14,959 nt of DNA from Gemmatimonadota bacterium (GTDB lineage Bacteria > 4572-55 > J002): NCBI GenBank assembly GCA_003697105.1, contig RFFQ01000177.1, positions 1 to 14,959 of the forward strand, written 5' to 3'. The position numbers and the translations under genes were made by a program. Below, piece by piece: positions 1 to 8,508 of this stretch. Positions within the stretch are counted from its first letter, which is position 1. Every line of letters begins with the position of its first letter. A model generated the notes under the pieces. It worked only from the letters and a program-made list of their open reading frames with translations, did not search any database and was not told where the DNA came from.

Positions 1-25
1 GGGGGTATCCTACCGAATCCAGATA

Positions 26-72
26 AGCGCGCCGGTTTCCCACACGGTTTGGAGGCGCTGGCAAAATTTTTT
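26..72 (+). terminator. Weak terminator-like hairpin with T-run
   Basis: A 5-bp inverted repeat, AGCGC at 26-30 and GCGCT at 55-59, encloses a long 24-nt loop. A run of six T follows at 67-72, after a short A-rich stretch. This could end a + strand transcript entering from the left. The stem is short, the loop is long and several bases separate stem and T-run, so it is a poor intrinsic terminator and may be chance. Confidence 0.2.
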
Positions 73-108
73 AGGATGGTGATGGGCGATAAAAAGATAA
101 CTGGGGTC

Positions 109-138
109 TTGACAACCCGGTGTGGCCAATGCTATAGT
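109..138 (+). promoter_or_regulatory. Sigma70-type promoter upstream of priA
   Basis: The sequence shows a consensus -35 TTGACA (109-114), an 18-bp spacer and a -10 TATAGT (133-138). TG at 130-131 precedes the -10 by one base, which makes an extended -10. Transcription would start near 145 and run rightward into priA, giving a leader of about 135 nt. This is the best promoter match seen in the window. It could instead drive a small RNA ending before priA. Confidence 0.6.
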
Positions 139-150
139 GCTTTTGTAATC

Positions 151-167
151 CAAGTGCGACGCACTTG
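151..167 (+). other. Perfect hairpin at the 5' end of the priA leader
   Basis: CAAGTGC at 151-157 and GCACTTG at 161-167 form a perfect 7-bp stem with a 3-nt loop (GAC). The hairpin lies a few bases after the predicted transcription start, so it would cap the 5' end of the priA mRNA. It could protect the transcript, bind a regulator as a palindrome, or be part of a dispersed repeat. No T-run follows, so it is not a normal intrinsic terminator. Confidence 0.45.
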
Positions 168-233
168 AAGCAACCCGCCGGTAGCCCCCCAATCCGCATT
201 ATGACGGGGATTTTCGCATTCACGAATGGCTCG

Positions 234-280
234 AACTCCCAAACTCGTAAAACTCCCAAACTCGTAAAACTCCCAAACTC
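234..280 (+). repeat. 17-bp tandem repeat abutting the priA start codon
   Basis: The unit AACTCCCAAACTCGTAA occurs exactly at 234-250 and 251-267. A third copy runs from 268 for its first 13 bases to 280, where the priA ATG begins. The array fills the place where a ribosome-binding site would be, and no purine-rich Shine-Dalgarno sequence is visible. A TAA at 248-250 lies in the priA frame, so no longer priA start is possible through the array. Confidence 0.85.
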
Positions 281-2515
281 ATGAACGCCAAACGCTTTGC
301 AGAAGTTGCAGTCCCTATCCCGTTGGAAAAGCAGACGTACACTTATCGTATTCCCATGGAGTTACAAGCAGACATTCAAATCGGGAGCATGGTGTATGTC
401 CCTTTCAAGCACCAAAAAACGAGCGGATTTGTCGTTGGGTTTCCGGCAACGCCACCTGCGGGTATTGAATTAAAATCGATTATCCGGTTGCGTGACCCTG
501 AACCGGTCGTGGATGCGGATATGTTAAAATTAACCCGCTGGATTGCCGATTATTACCTCTGTTCGTGGGGAGAAGCGATTAATGCCGCCGTACCGATTCC
601 AGCGGATTCTGATAATTCACCAAAACCGCAAACTGAAGAGATATTGGTCGCTGCACTTTCGCTGGATCAACTTCACCAAAAATTAGACCGGCTTCCCCAG
701 CGGAACAAGCGGCAACGTGAGTTGATCCAACTGCTGATTGATTATGAGGGGGAAGTACCGCGCCGGGTTGCCTCGGAACAGGGCATCTCACGAGCGGTGA
801 TTCGGGCGTTAGTGCCGGACGTTTTGCAAATTGAATCTCGTGAAATCCACCGCAACCCTTTCGCGAATCTGGATGTGCCCGACCCCCCTGAGTTGGCACA
901 CACCGAGGCTCAACAAGCTGTGATCCAGCACGTTTTACACGGTATAGCGGGACAACAGTTTGAAGTGGTGTTGCTACACGGCGTGACCAGCAGTGGTAAA
1001 ACAGAAGTTTACTTGGAATCGATCAAATCGACTCTGCGGCACGGGCGCACGGCAATTGTCTTAGTCCCGGAAATTTCTTTGACACCCCAGACGATCCGGC
1101 GATTTAAGGCGCATTTTGGCGATCAGGTAGCGGTATTGCACAGCCAACTGTCACCGGCAGAGCGGTTTGATGAGTGGCGGCGGATTCGTGCTGGGGAATG
1201 TCCGGTTGTGGTAGGAGTGCGCTCCGCTGTGTTTGCTCCGGTCAAAAATCTCGGTTTAATTGTAGTGGATGAGGAACACGAGTCAACGTACAAACAGGAT
1301 AACCCCGATCCCCGCTACCATGCGCGAGATGTTGCCATCATGCGGGCAAAATGGGCTTCGGCAATGGTGGTGCTGGGCAGTGCGACACCATCATTGGAGT
1401 CCTATTATAACGCTAAATCTGGCAAATATACCTTACTGGAACTCAGCCAACGGATTCACTCGGAAGAGATGCCGCCCGTGCGGATCATTGATATGCGGGA
1501 GGAGTGGCAAGCGCGGGGATTCTCGTTGATTTCCACGGTGCTGCGAGACGAAATTCAACAGCGTTTAGCACGAGAGGAACAGGTCATCATTTTGATCAAC
1601 CGGCGCGGTTTTTCCACCTTTGTGCAATGTGCCCACTGCGGGTATGTGCCGCATTGCCCCAATTGCGACATTAGCCTAACATACCACAAAAGGGAGAACC
1701 GGCTCCGTTGCCATTATTGCGGGCATCAGATTACATTTACTGAAAAATGCCGGGAATGCCACTCTCCTCGGTTGCAATATCGCGGTTTGGGAACTCAGCG
1801 GATCGAATTGGTGTTGCAAGGCATGTTACCCGGCCATACCCGCATCCGCCGTATGGATTTAGATACCACCCGCCGGAAAGGGGCACACGACCAGATTTTA
1901 GAGGCATTTCGAGCGGGGGAAATTGACATTTTGTTGGGCACGCAGATGATTGCGAAAGGGCTGGACTTCCCCAAAGTGACCTTGGTGGGAGTGGTATCGG
2001 CAGACACGATCTTAAATCTGCCGGATTTCCGGGCGGCGGAACGAACGTTCCAGTTGTTGGCACAAGTTGCCGGACGTACCGGACGTAGCCATCATGGCGG
2101 GGAAGTCGTGATTCAAACGTTAATGCCCGCACATTACAGTATCCAACGGGCAAAAGAGCATGATTATACCGGATTTTACGAACACGAGATGCAGTTCCGA
2201 AAAGAGTTAGATTACCCGCCCTTTTCCCGATTTTTGCGGATTATCGTTGTCGGAACAAACGAAACTGCCTGCATCCAAATTGTGACCCAACTGGCAAGAG
2301 CTATCCTCAAACAAAAAAACGAACCGTTTGTGGAGATGTTGGGTCCTACAGCGGCGCCGCTGGCAAAAATCAAGCGGAATTATCGTTGGCACATCTTGCT
2401 GAAAAGTACCAGTTCCAAAGCCCTTCACCAGCGAGTACAAACCGCATTGCAGGGCTTCCGAACCCATCACCATGTGCGGGTGGAGATTGATGTTGATCCC
2501 CAACATCTGCTCTGA
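281..2515 (+). CDS. priA: Primosomal protein N' (replication restart helicase PriA)
   Basis: PriA is a cytoplasmic 3'-to-5' superfamily 2 DNA helicase that recognises stalled or collapsed replication forks and starts primosome assembly and helicase reloading. The 744-residue length is normal. An N-terminal DNA-binding region precedes the Walker A loop GVTSSGKT (234-241), with DEEH at 330-333 and GSATP at 366-370. Eight cysteines in four pairs (450/453, 459/462, 477/480, 490/493) form the two zinc sites inserted in the helicase core. Later motifs are GTQMIAKGLDFP (553-564) and QVAGRTGR (595-602). All key residues are present, so the protein should be active. The ATG at 281 is the only reasonable start, since an in-frame TAA lies at 248. 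No Shine-Dalgarno sequence is seen; a 17-bp tandem repeat sits there instead. A good promoter lies at 109-138. The stop codon is 2 bp from that of the convergent kinase gene. Confidence 0.97.
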   Translation: MNAKRFAEVAVPIPLEKQTYTYRIPMELQADIQIGSMVYVPFKHQKTSGFVVGFPATPPAGIELKSIIRLRDPEPVVDADMLKLTRWIADYYLCSWGEAINAAVPIPADSDNSPKPQTEEILVAALSLDQLHQKLDRLPQRNKRQRELIQLLIDYEGEVPRRVASEQGISRAVIRALVPDVLQIESREIHRNPFANLDVPDPPELAHTEAQQAVIQHVLHGIAGQQFEVVLLHGVTSSGKTEVYLESIKSTLRHGRTAIVLVPEISLTPQTIRRFKAHFGDQVAVLHSQLSPAERFDEWRRIRAGECPVVVGVRSAVFAPVKNLGLIVVDEEHESTYKQDNPDPRYHARDVAIMRAKWASAMVVLGSATPSLESYYNAKSGKYTLLELSQRIHSEEMPPVRIIDMREEWQARGFSLISTVLRDEIQQRLAREEQVIILINRRGFSTFVQCAHCGYVPHCPNCDISLTYHKRENRLRCHYCGHQITFTEKCRECHSPRLQYRGLGTQRIELVLQGMLPGHTRIRRMDLDTTRRKGAHDQILEAFRAGEIDILLGTQMIAKGLDFPKVTLVGVVSADTILNLPDFRAAERTFQLLAQVAGRTGRSHHGGEVVIQTLMPAHYSIQRAKEHDYTGFYEHEMQFRKELDYPPFSRFLRIIVVGTNETACIQIVTQLARAILKQKNEPFVEMLGPTAAPLAKIKRNYRWHILLKSTSSKALHQRVQTALQGFRTHHHVRVEIDVDPQHLL
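2489..2507. other. Perfect hairpin at the priA 3' end
   Basis: GATGTTG (2489-2495) and CAACATC (2501-2507) form a perfect 7-bp stem with a 5-nt loop, inside the last codons of priA and just past the kinase stop codon. With only 2 bp between the convergent stop codons, any terminator must overlap coding sequence, so this is a candidate transcript end for either direction. No T-run follows on either strand, so it is not a canonical intrinsic terminator. Confidence 0.3.
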
Positions 2516-2517
2516 TG

Positions 2518-5500
2518 CTACTGTTGACTCATCCCGCTCGTTTCGGGTCGCGGGAGTTCAATCGTAAATATTGCCCCTTTATCTTTGCCGCCACTTTCCA
2601 CCCGAATATCACCGTTCATCATATTGACCAAACGCTTGGCAATGGATAGCCCCAAACCGGTGGAGTGTTCTCCGCCGGTGGGTTTGGCGCTTAACCGGGC
2701 AAATTTGCCGAATATCTGGTTGAGGTCCTCTTCGGTCAAGCCCTGTCCTTGGTCACGGATGGAAATACTGACCATTGTTTCCGTTGTTTTAACCGTAATG
2801 AAAATCGATCTCTCCGGCGGGGAATATTTGATGGCGTTTGAAATCAGGTTATCAAAAATTTGGAGTGCGGCATTGGTTTCGCCCAAGACCATAACGGGTT
2901 CATCTGGCAGATCATATTCCAGCTTAATTTGCTTTTGAGCGGCACGATCCTGATAATCATCAATCGTGCGGCACAAGGGTTGGCGAATATCAAGGGGTTC
3001 TAGGGGTAACTCCTCTTGTACGGATTCCAGCCGGTAGGCATCCAAAATTTTTAAGACGAGGTTGTACATCCGGTCACCGCTTTCCTCAATCACGCCAAAA
3101 AAATGAGAGACGTTTTGGGGGTTAAACGACTTTTGATTTTTCCCCAATTGTGCTATACCTAAAATTACGGTCAATGGGTTTTTGAGGTCGTGCGAGACAA
3201 TCCCCATAATTTCATCTTTTTCCTGAATCAATTCTTGCAGTTTTTCCACAGCGGACTGAAGTTCGCGTGTTCGTTGTTCCACCTTCTCTTTTTCGAGGAT
3301 CAATTCTTTGTTTTTAGCCGCCAGTTCGGCGGTTCGTTGTTGCACCAGCTTTTTCAGGTGAAGGGATTGCTGTTTGATGCGGTACGTTCGCCACTGTACG
3401 AACCCAAAAATGCTCAAAAAACTAACCACCAGGCACAAAAGATAAAACGGAAACGTTTGATAAAAATACGGCTTAATTTCAAACTGAAGTTGTTCGCCTT
3501 CTGGGTTCCACACCCCATCGATGTTGGAGGCAGTGACCCGAAACGTGTATTTTCCCGGGGAGAGATTCGTGTAAATCGCTTCGCGATAGGTCGTGGGACT
3601 CACCCAAGTCGTATCAAAACCGGCAAGTTGGTACTTAAAATGGATTCCGCGCGGGGTGTTTAAACTGAGGGCACTGTAATGGACGATAATTCGCCGGCTA
3701 CGGGGGGAAAAGGAGAGGTTTCCCGTTATGTCATAGGGTTGATTATTGACCCAAAATTCCCGGATATACACTTTTGGAGGGGTTTTGTTGATGGGAATGT
3801 TTTGGGGATTAAACCCCGCAATTCCTCCTAACGTCGGTACCCAAATCGTACCTGTACGGGCAGGTAGCACTTTGGAGGTTGGCGTACATTCTGATTCCCG
3901 CATTCCATCCTGCTGGTCAAATACCCGACAATGTACTGCCGGCAAGTGCCCATCCATGACGGCATTGACCTTCGATTTTGCCACACGGATAATTCCTAAG
4001 TTACAGGGAATCCAAAAGTTATGATGCTCATCTTCCAGAATATCGAACAGATTATCATTGGGTAAGCCCTCCGCGGTGGTTAGGGTGGCAACCTTTCCAT
4101 TTTTGATCCGGCTGATGCCGCCGTTTTGGGCAACCCAGACCGTACCATCCGGTTCAAAATAGGTGTGGAAGACAATGTCGCTGACTAAACCATCGGCTTT
4201 TGTGTACTGGCGTTGAATTGCACCGTTGTGGATCACATTCAGACCGCCCCCGCTGGTGCCGATCCAGAGCTTGCCTTGGGGGTCTTCCCGAATGGACATG
4301 ATAAAATTACTGCTGAGACCGGTTTCAACATTGAATATCTGCTGAATCCGCCCATTTTCCAGTTGTACGACACCACCGTTGCGGGTTCCGACCCATATCC
4401 GGTGTTGGGTGTCCTCGTACAATTCCCGGATTTGATCGTTCGGTAATCCGGTTACCCGCTGTTCTCGTCCTAAAGAATCCACCTGAAATAATCCACCGTA
4501 TGTACCAATCCAGAGCTGTTGGCGATGATCGACGAGTAAATCACGAATGCGTTTCCCAGCCAGATCGGTTTTTAGCGGGTAAAGTACCACCCGGTTGTTG
4601 TGAATCCGGTTTAGGAAGCCTTCATCCGTGCCAGCCACCAAATCCCCATTGGAAAGTTCAACAATACTATTGACGATATTGCCGTGCAAGCCCTCATCGG
4701 CACCGTAATTGATAAATTTACCATTGCTGAGCTGGTACAAACCACCCCGGTAGGATGCCAACCACAAACTTCCTTCGGTATCAAACCAAAAATCTTTGAT
4801 AAACGGGTCTGCCAACCCTTCCAATTGCCCGAGCCGATCCCATTCTGTGGCAGATTGCGTTTTGCGCCACAATCCAGAGGCACTCGCTAGCCAGAGCGTG
4901 CCGTATGAATCCACATGAATGTTGAGGACATTTGTTGGCGGTAATGGTATGCGCTGGTAAGTGGTGCCATCAAACTGAAACAGTTCCGTGTCCGTACTGA
5001 ACCAGAGCGCCTGATCGCTGTAAAAAATACCCCAGATATTATTCGTCGGTAGTTTTTGGGTCTCTGCCGTATATACGGTCAGGCTATCGCCCACCAATCG
5101 TCCAATCCCCTGATTGTGCCCGGAAAACCAGATTGCCCCCTGCTCATCTTGTGTAATACCGGAAATATAAATATTCTGCATAAATGGATGATCATTGATC
5201 GGGTAAAACCGGTGATGATCGTAGCGCCACAGTCCGGTGCGCGTACCGATCCAGAGGTTATTCGTCCGATCCACAAACAGGTGTTCAATGAATCCGACCG
5301 AGTCAGAAATCACCTGAAATGTCTGTTGGTCGTAGGCAATTAAACCCCCGTTTTCCGTGCCTAACCAGAGTGTACCGTTTTGATCTTCCGTGAGACAACG
5401 GAAAAGGTTGGAATGGATTCCCGGCGTGTTTTCTTTGGTGAATGTTGTAAAATTGAGACCGTCAAAGCGGGTAACACCGCTGAACGTGGTAATCCAAAGG

Positions 5501-5697
5501 TAACCATCGTGTGTTTGGAGGACATCGGTGAGGTTATTGGAGGGTAAACCCTCTTCCATTGACCAATGCCGGAGGACATATTGGGAGAGCTTCTTTTCAG
5601 GGGGTAAGCCGGCTTTTTCCGCCGCAGAGACCCTTTGGCAGATGATTAGGCTGATCAGAAGAAAAATGACACGATGAAATCTCACGGAATTTCTCAC
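2518..5697 (-). CDS. Membrane sensor histidine kinase with double two-component-regulator propeller
   Basis: This is a membrane histidine kinase that should sense a periplasmic ligand and pass phosphate to a response regulator. From the GTG at 5697 it has 1059 residues: a signal peptide (about 1-25), then 14 propeller blades with LWIGT-like motifs (about 30-640), which fits two seven-bladed propellers. A Y_Y_Y domain (about 680-744), one membrane helix (749-769) and a coiled coil (772-829) follow. The kinase core has the H-box SHDLKNP with His836, N-box DNLISNAIKYSP (from 949), G1 DQGQG (982-986) and G2 TGLGLS (1013-1018). All catalytic boxes are intact. There is no receiver domain or AraC-type output as in hybrid relatives, and no response regulator nearby, so the partner lies elsewhere. 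The start is uncertain: GTG at 5697 and GTG at 5685 both keep the signal peptide, while the frame extends to a TTG at 5805. No clear Shine-Dalgarno supports any of them. Confidence 0.93.
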   Translation of the reverse strand: MRNSVRFHRVIFLLISLIICQRVSAAEKAGLPPEKKLSQYVLRHWSMEEGLPSNNLTDVLQTHDGYLWITTFSGVTRFDGLNFTTFTKENTPGIHSNLFRCLTEDQNGTLWLGTENGGLIAYDQQTFQVISDSVGFIEHLFVDRTNNLWIGTRTGLWRYDHHRFYPINDHPFMQNIYISGITQDEQGAIWFSGHNQGIGRLVGDSLTVYTAETQKLPTNNIWGIFYSDQALWFSTDTELFQFDGTTYQRIPLPPTNVLNIHVDSYGTLWLASASGLWRKTQSATEWDRLGQLEGLADPFIKDFWFDTEGSLWLASYRGGLYQLSNGKFINYGADEGLHGNIVNSIVELSNGDLVAGTDEGFLNRIHNNRVVLYPLKTDLAGKRIRDLLVDHRQQLWIGTYGGLFQVDSLGREQRVTGLPNDQIRELYEDTQHRIWVGTRNGGVVQLENGRIQQIFNVETGLSSNFIMSIREDPQGKLWIGTSGGGLNVIHNGAIQRQYTKADGLVSDIVFHTYFEPDGTVWVAQNGGISRIKNGKVATLTTAEGLPNDNLFDILEDEHHNFWIPCNLGIIRVAKSKVNAVMDGHLPAVHCRVFDQQDGMRESECTPTSKVLPARTGTIWVPTLGGIAGFNPQNIPINKTPPKVYIREFWVNNQPYDITGNLSFSPRSRRIIVHYSALSLNTPRGIHFKYQLAGFDTTWVSPTTYREAIYTNLSPGKYTFRVTASNIDGVWNPEGEQLQFEIKPYFYQTFPFYLLCLVVSFLSIFGFVQWRTYRIKQQSLHLKKLVQQRTAELAAKNKELILEKEKVEQRTRELQSAVEKLQELIQEKDEIMGIVSHDLKNPLTVILGIAQLGKNQKSFNPQNVSHFFGVIEESGDRMYNLVLKILDAYRLESVQEELPLEPLDIRQPLCRTIDDYQDRAAQKQIKLEYDLPDEPVMVLGETNAALQIFDNLISNAIKYSPPERSIFITVKTTETMVSISIRDQGQGLTEEDLNQIFGKFARLSAKPTGGEHSTGLGLSIAKRLVNMMNGDIRVESGGKDKGAIFTIELPRPETSGMSQQ

Positions 5698-5700
5698 GGA
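5680..5700 (-). repeat. Short direct repeat carrying two candidate GTG starts
   Basis: TCTCACGGA (+ strand) occurs at 5680-5688 and 5692-5700, exactly 12 bp apart. Because 12 is a multiple of three, each copy places an in-frame GTG-AGA at the start of the kinase gene (5697 and 5685). The duplication creates the two alternative starts; both precede the signal-peptide hydrophobic core. Confidence 0.6.
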
Positions 5701-5744
5701 TAACAGGTGATAAACGTAAAAATGGATGATGGTCACGCGATTTA

Positions 5745-5763
5745 CCACATTTTCACGATGTGG
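5745..5763 (-). promoter_or_regulatory. Hairpin in the leader between TonB receptor and kinase
   Basis: CCACAT (5745-5750) and ATGTGG (5758-5763) form a perfect 6-bp inverted repeat with a 7-nt spacer, about 50 bp upstream of the probable kinase start. It lies in the 177-bp gap between the two - strand genes. It could be an operator or an RNA hairpin. No T-run follows on the - strand, so it does not look like a terminator for the receptor gene. No convincing promoter was found in this gap. Confidence 0.3.
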
Positions 5764-5874
5764 CGAGTCCCTAACCCTCAAACCACTTTCATTTCCGTGT
5801 GGCAAGGGGTTTCCGTAACCCGGTTGTCTGTCACCGAACGCAATTTGAATTCCGAAATTTCATATCAGAAGGTA

Positions 5875-8460
5875 CTAGAACGTATAGCGCAGGTTGAACC
5901 AGAAGGTTCTTTTCTCAACTGATGGAGTGCCAACGGTACGGGATTCATCTTCATCGCCGGCATTGGCATTCATCGGGTAGAGCTTTTGATCGTTGAGCAC
6001 ATTTTTCAGTGTACCCATTATCTCCAGATTTGATCCCCATTGGTATTTGATTCCCACATTAACCAGATGGTTGCTCTCTATCGGCTTACCGGAAGGGGTG
6101 TACCACTGCCAATAGTAGAGGTAGTTCAGGGAGAAAGCCCACTGCGTGAACGGAAAGGCAAAACATTGAAGACGGGTTACGTGTTCTGGATAGGCGCGAA
6201 AATGCTTCCCGGAAGTATTACCGGGGATGAGATACATGCTACCGCCGCTACCGGTCTGACTTTCTGGAGCGTTTAGTACTTTCGTCATGGAATGGCTCAA
6301 CGTGGCGTTCATCCGGTGAGTTTCGTAAATAACAGAGGCTTCGTAACCGAAGGTTTTGATCCGCCCCTTGTTATTTTTATAAAACCAATACCCATTCCAG
6401 TCCCCGGCGACATCCGAACCAATATCGGGCATTTCATAAACCACGGTATCCCCAAATTGGTTGACAATTTCCCCACTGGGTACCGAAATGATTCCCACAT
6501 CCAAAATCTGATCCAGTATATTATAATAGCCCACTACATCCAACGTCAACTGCGGGTTGGGTTTGTACTGCACCGCCAATTCATAATTTGCCATTTTTTC
6601 CGGCAGGGTTTTCCCCACATTCTGCTGAACACTATCGGGGTGGGTATTTACATAATAATATAGAATCGAGTCCGGGTTTTCCACAGAAAACACAGGTGTA
6701 AATGTGGGGATTTGGTACGCTTCAATCCGGTTGTGATTTTCATCCCGCAAGTACCCGTCCAACCGGAAACCTCCGCTGTAATTGAGGCTGACTGCGCCTC
6801 GAAAACCGGTCTGCCAAGATAACCGAAAATTTAGACCGGGCATCGCTTCATACAGGACGCCCAAACGAGGGGTAAGATTATTGCCCCAATGAGGGTGATG
6901 GTCATATCGCATCGCCGCAAATGCATCCACCGCCGGCAATATGGTGTAATAGTCTTCTGCAACAAAGCTGTACATATTTAGTGTGTTTGGATAGACGTAG
7001 GTATAGCGTTCATTTGCCCATGCACTGAGGGAATCCTCAATATTCAGGATAAAATTATTGCCATAGCGATTCTTCTGCCCAGAAACATATTGTTTGAACT
7101 CAAAACCAAGTGCCGAACGGTGCTTGTTAATCCATCCATTGCTGGTGAATAGAATTTTTGTGCCATACCGGTCTTCCCGCGTGCCACCCATTCGCAAACC
7201 TGAATTGGAATGTAATAGGTATTCATCGCGTTCGTACGTCAGATTCACTTTAAACCCGAGTTTTGCGCTAATATTATGGGTATAGGAATTGAAAATGCTG
7301 AGCAAGGTTTGTTGGACTTTTTCCCGGTCGCGGAAAAAATTGTAATTATCTCGATATTGATCCACATACATCACATTAAATTTTAATTTATTGTAACCTA
7401 AATTTACTAAAAATGTAGAATTATCCCCCCGTTTGATACGGTAACCCCGTTCTGAGACCTTCAGTCCTTGCCGTTCAATGGTTGTCCAGCCTTTATTTTT
7501 CTGTTTTTGCCCGTGATATTCGCTGAATCCAAGATACACATAGGTGCCCAGTTCGCCTTTTGACAAGACGGTACTGTTGAAATTCTCAAATGACCCGTGA
7601 TGGTACCGGTCTAACCCCAACGCGGCACGGAAGGTACTTTGGTTTGAAGGTGCCGAGAGATGGTTTTTGGTGACGATGTTGATGACGCCCAGAAGCGCAC
7701 CTTGACCCAGCGTGACGGAACCGGGACCCCGAATGACCTCGATCCGGTCAATGTAGGACATGTCCAAGCTGTTGAGGAGCGCATCCGGCGGTCCCCAAAA
7801 CCACTCGGTGTTGATCGTGTGTCCATTGACCTGAAACAACACTTTGGAATTATTGTCGGGGGAGAGTCCCCGGAAGGCGGAAATGAGATCATCGGAATCT
7901 TCCACTAAAAAAAAGCCCGGTACAAAAATGGTTAAGAGTTCGCTAACTGTACGGGCGCCACTCAATTCGATCTGTTTGCTGGTAATTGCCGTCACCGAAA
8001 CTGGTTGCTTGCGATTTTCCGAAATCACGTTGGAGGCAACGGTCAAATCTCCGGTGTAGAAAAAGGAGGCTGAAGATGAGCCGCTGATAAAACCGGTTTG
8101 CTTGAACTGTTCCAGTACCAAGAGACCAATATCCACCGAGGAACGTCCCCGTTTGAGCTGTCGCTGAATGAAGTCGATCATATTTTGTCCGTAAAGTGTT
8201 ACACTTTTCCCCTGACTAAAAATGTCCAGATCGATGTAATTGACCAGCGGCATCATGATATTGTAAACGTCGTGTGGTGTAACATCTTTATTTTGAAGTA
8301 GTTGTGTTTTGACTTCGGCTAAGATGGTCTGAACTTCGCTCGCATCATAAGCGATGACCGGTTTGGTCAAATCAACGAAGTCCTCTGCCATTCCCGGTAG
8401 CCCCTTTAACAGAAGCAGGCTGGCGGTTACCAACATAATGATTATCGGTTTACGGAACAT
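5875..8460 (-). CDS. TonB-dependent outer-membrane receptor with an unusual N-terminal extension
   Basis: This gene encodes an 861-residue outer-membrane transporter driven by TonB-ExbBD; its substrate cannot be told from sequence. Residues 1-25 are a signal peptide. Residues 26-138 form a mainly helical extension that I do not recognise and that looks like neither an STN nor a carboxypeptidase-regulatory-like domain. The plug follows (about 139-269), with IEVIRGPGS (240-248) and ALLGVINIVTK (255-265). The rest is a beta-barrel ending in the aromatic Phe typical of outer-membrane proteins. No SusD-like partner is next to it, so a SusC-type glycan system is unlikely. The ATG at 8460 is preferred because GAGG lies about 7 nt upstream and the signal peptide begins there. 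An in-frame GTG at 8508 directly follows the TAG of the upstream gene and would add 16 polar residues before the signal peptide. The TIR/WD40 gene ends 48 bp upstream, so joint transcription is likely. Confidence 0.93.
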   Translation of the reverse strand: MFRKPIIIMLVTASLLLLKGLPGMAEDFVDLTKPVIAYDASEVQTILAEVKTQLLQNKDVTPHDVYNIMMPLVNYIDLDIFSQGKSVTLYGQNMIDFIQRQLKRGRSSVDIGLLVLEQFKQTGFISGSSSASFFYTGDLTVASNVISENRKQPVSVTAITSKQIELSGARTVSELLTIFVPGFFLVEDSDDLISAFRGLSPDNNSKVLFQVNGHTINTEWFWGPPDALLNSLDMSYIDRIEVIRGPGSVTLGQGALLGVINIVTKNHLSAPSNQSTFRAALGLDRYHHGSFENFNSTVLSKGELGTYVYLGFSEYHGQKQKNKGWTTIERQGLKVSERGYRIKRGDNSTFLVNLGYNKLKFNVMYVDQYRDNYNFFRDREKVQQTLLSIFNSYTHNISAKLGFKVNLTYERDEYLLHSNSGLRMGGTREDRYGTKILFTSNGWINKHRSALGFEFKQYVSGQKNRYGNNFILNIEDSLSAWANERYTYVYPNTLNMYSFVAEDYYTILPAVDAFAAMRYDHHPHWGNNLTPRLGVLYEAMPGLNFRLSWQTGFRGAVSLNYSGGFRLDGYLRDENHNRIEAYQIPTFTPVFSVENPDSILYYYVNTHPDSVQQNVGKTLPEKMANYELAVQYKPNPQLTLDVVGYYNILDQILDVGIISVPSGEIVNQFGDTVVYEMPDIGSDVAGDWNGYWFYKNNKGRIKTFGYEASVIYETHRMNATLSHSMTKVLNAPESQTGSGGSMYLIPGNTSGKHFRAYPEHVTRLQCFAFPFTQWAFSLNYLYYWQWYTPSGKPIESNHLVNVGIKYQWGSNLEIMGTLKNVLNDQKLYPMNANAGDEDESRTVGTPSVEKRTFWFNLRYTF

Positions 8461-8508
8461 CTGTTTACCTCGTATCAAGTCCGATTCCAGATCGCGAATT
8501 TCTGACAC

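Noticed and set aside
10-259. Two overlapping - strand reading frames of 60-62 codons in the leader of priA.
   Set aside because: They run through a strong opposite-strand promoter, a hairpin and a tandem repeat, have no recognisable domain, and overlap each other in different frames.
1737-2153. A 138-codon - strand frame inside priA.
   Set aside because: It lies wholly opposite highly conserved helicase motifs of priA and its product has no recognisable feature.
5875-8460. SusC-type glycan importer.
   Set aside because: No SusD-like gene is adjacent and the N-terminus lacks the carboxypeptidase-regulatory-like domain usual in SusC proteins.
8506-8508. GTG directly after the TIR stop codon as the true start of the TonB receptor.
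   Set aside because: It would put 16 charged residues before the signal peptide, while the ATG at 8460 has a good Shine-Dalgarno sequence. Kept only as a possible reinitiation site.
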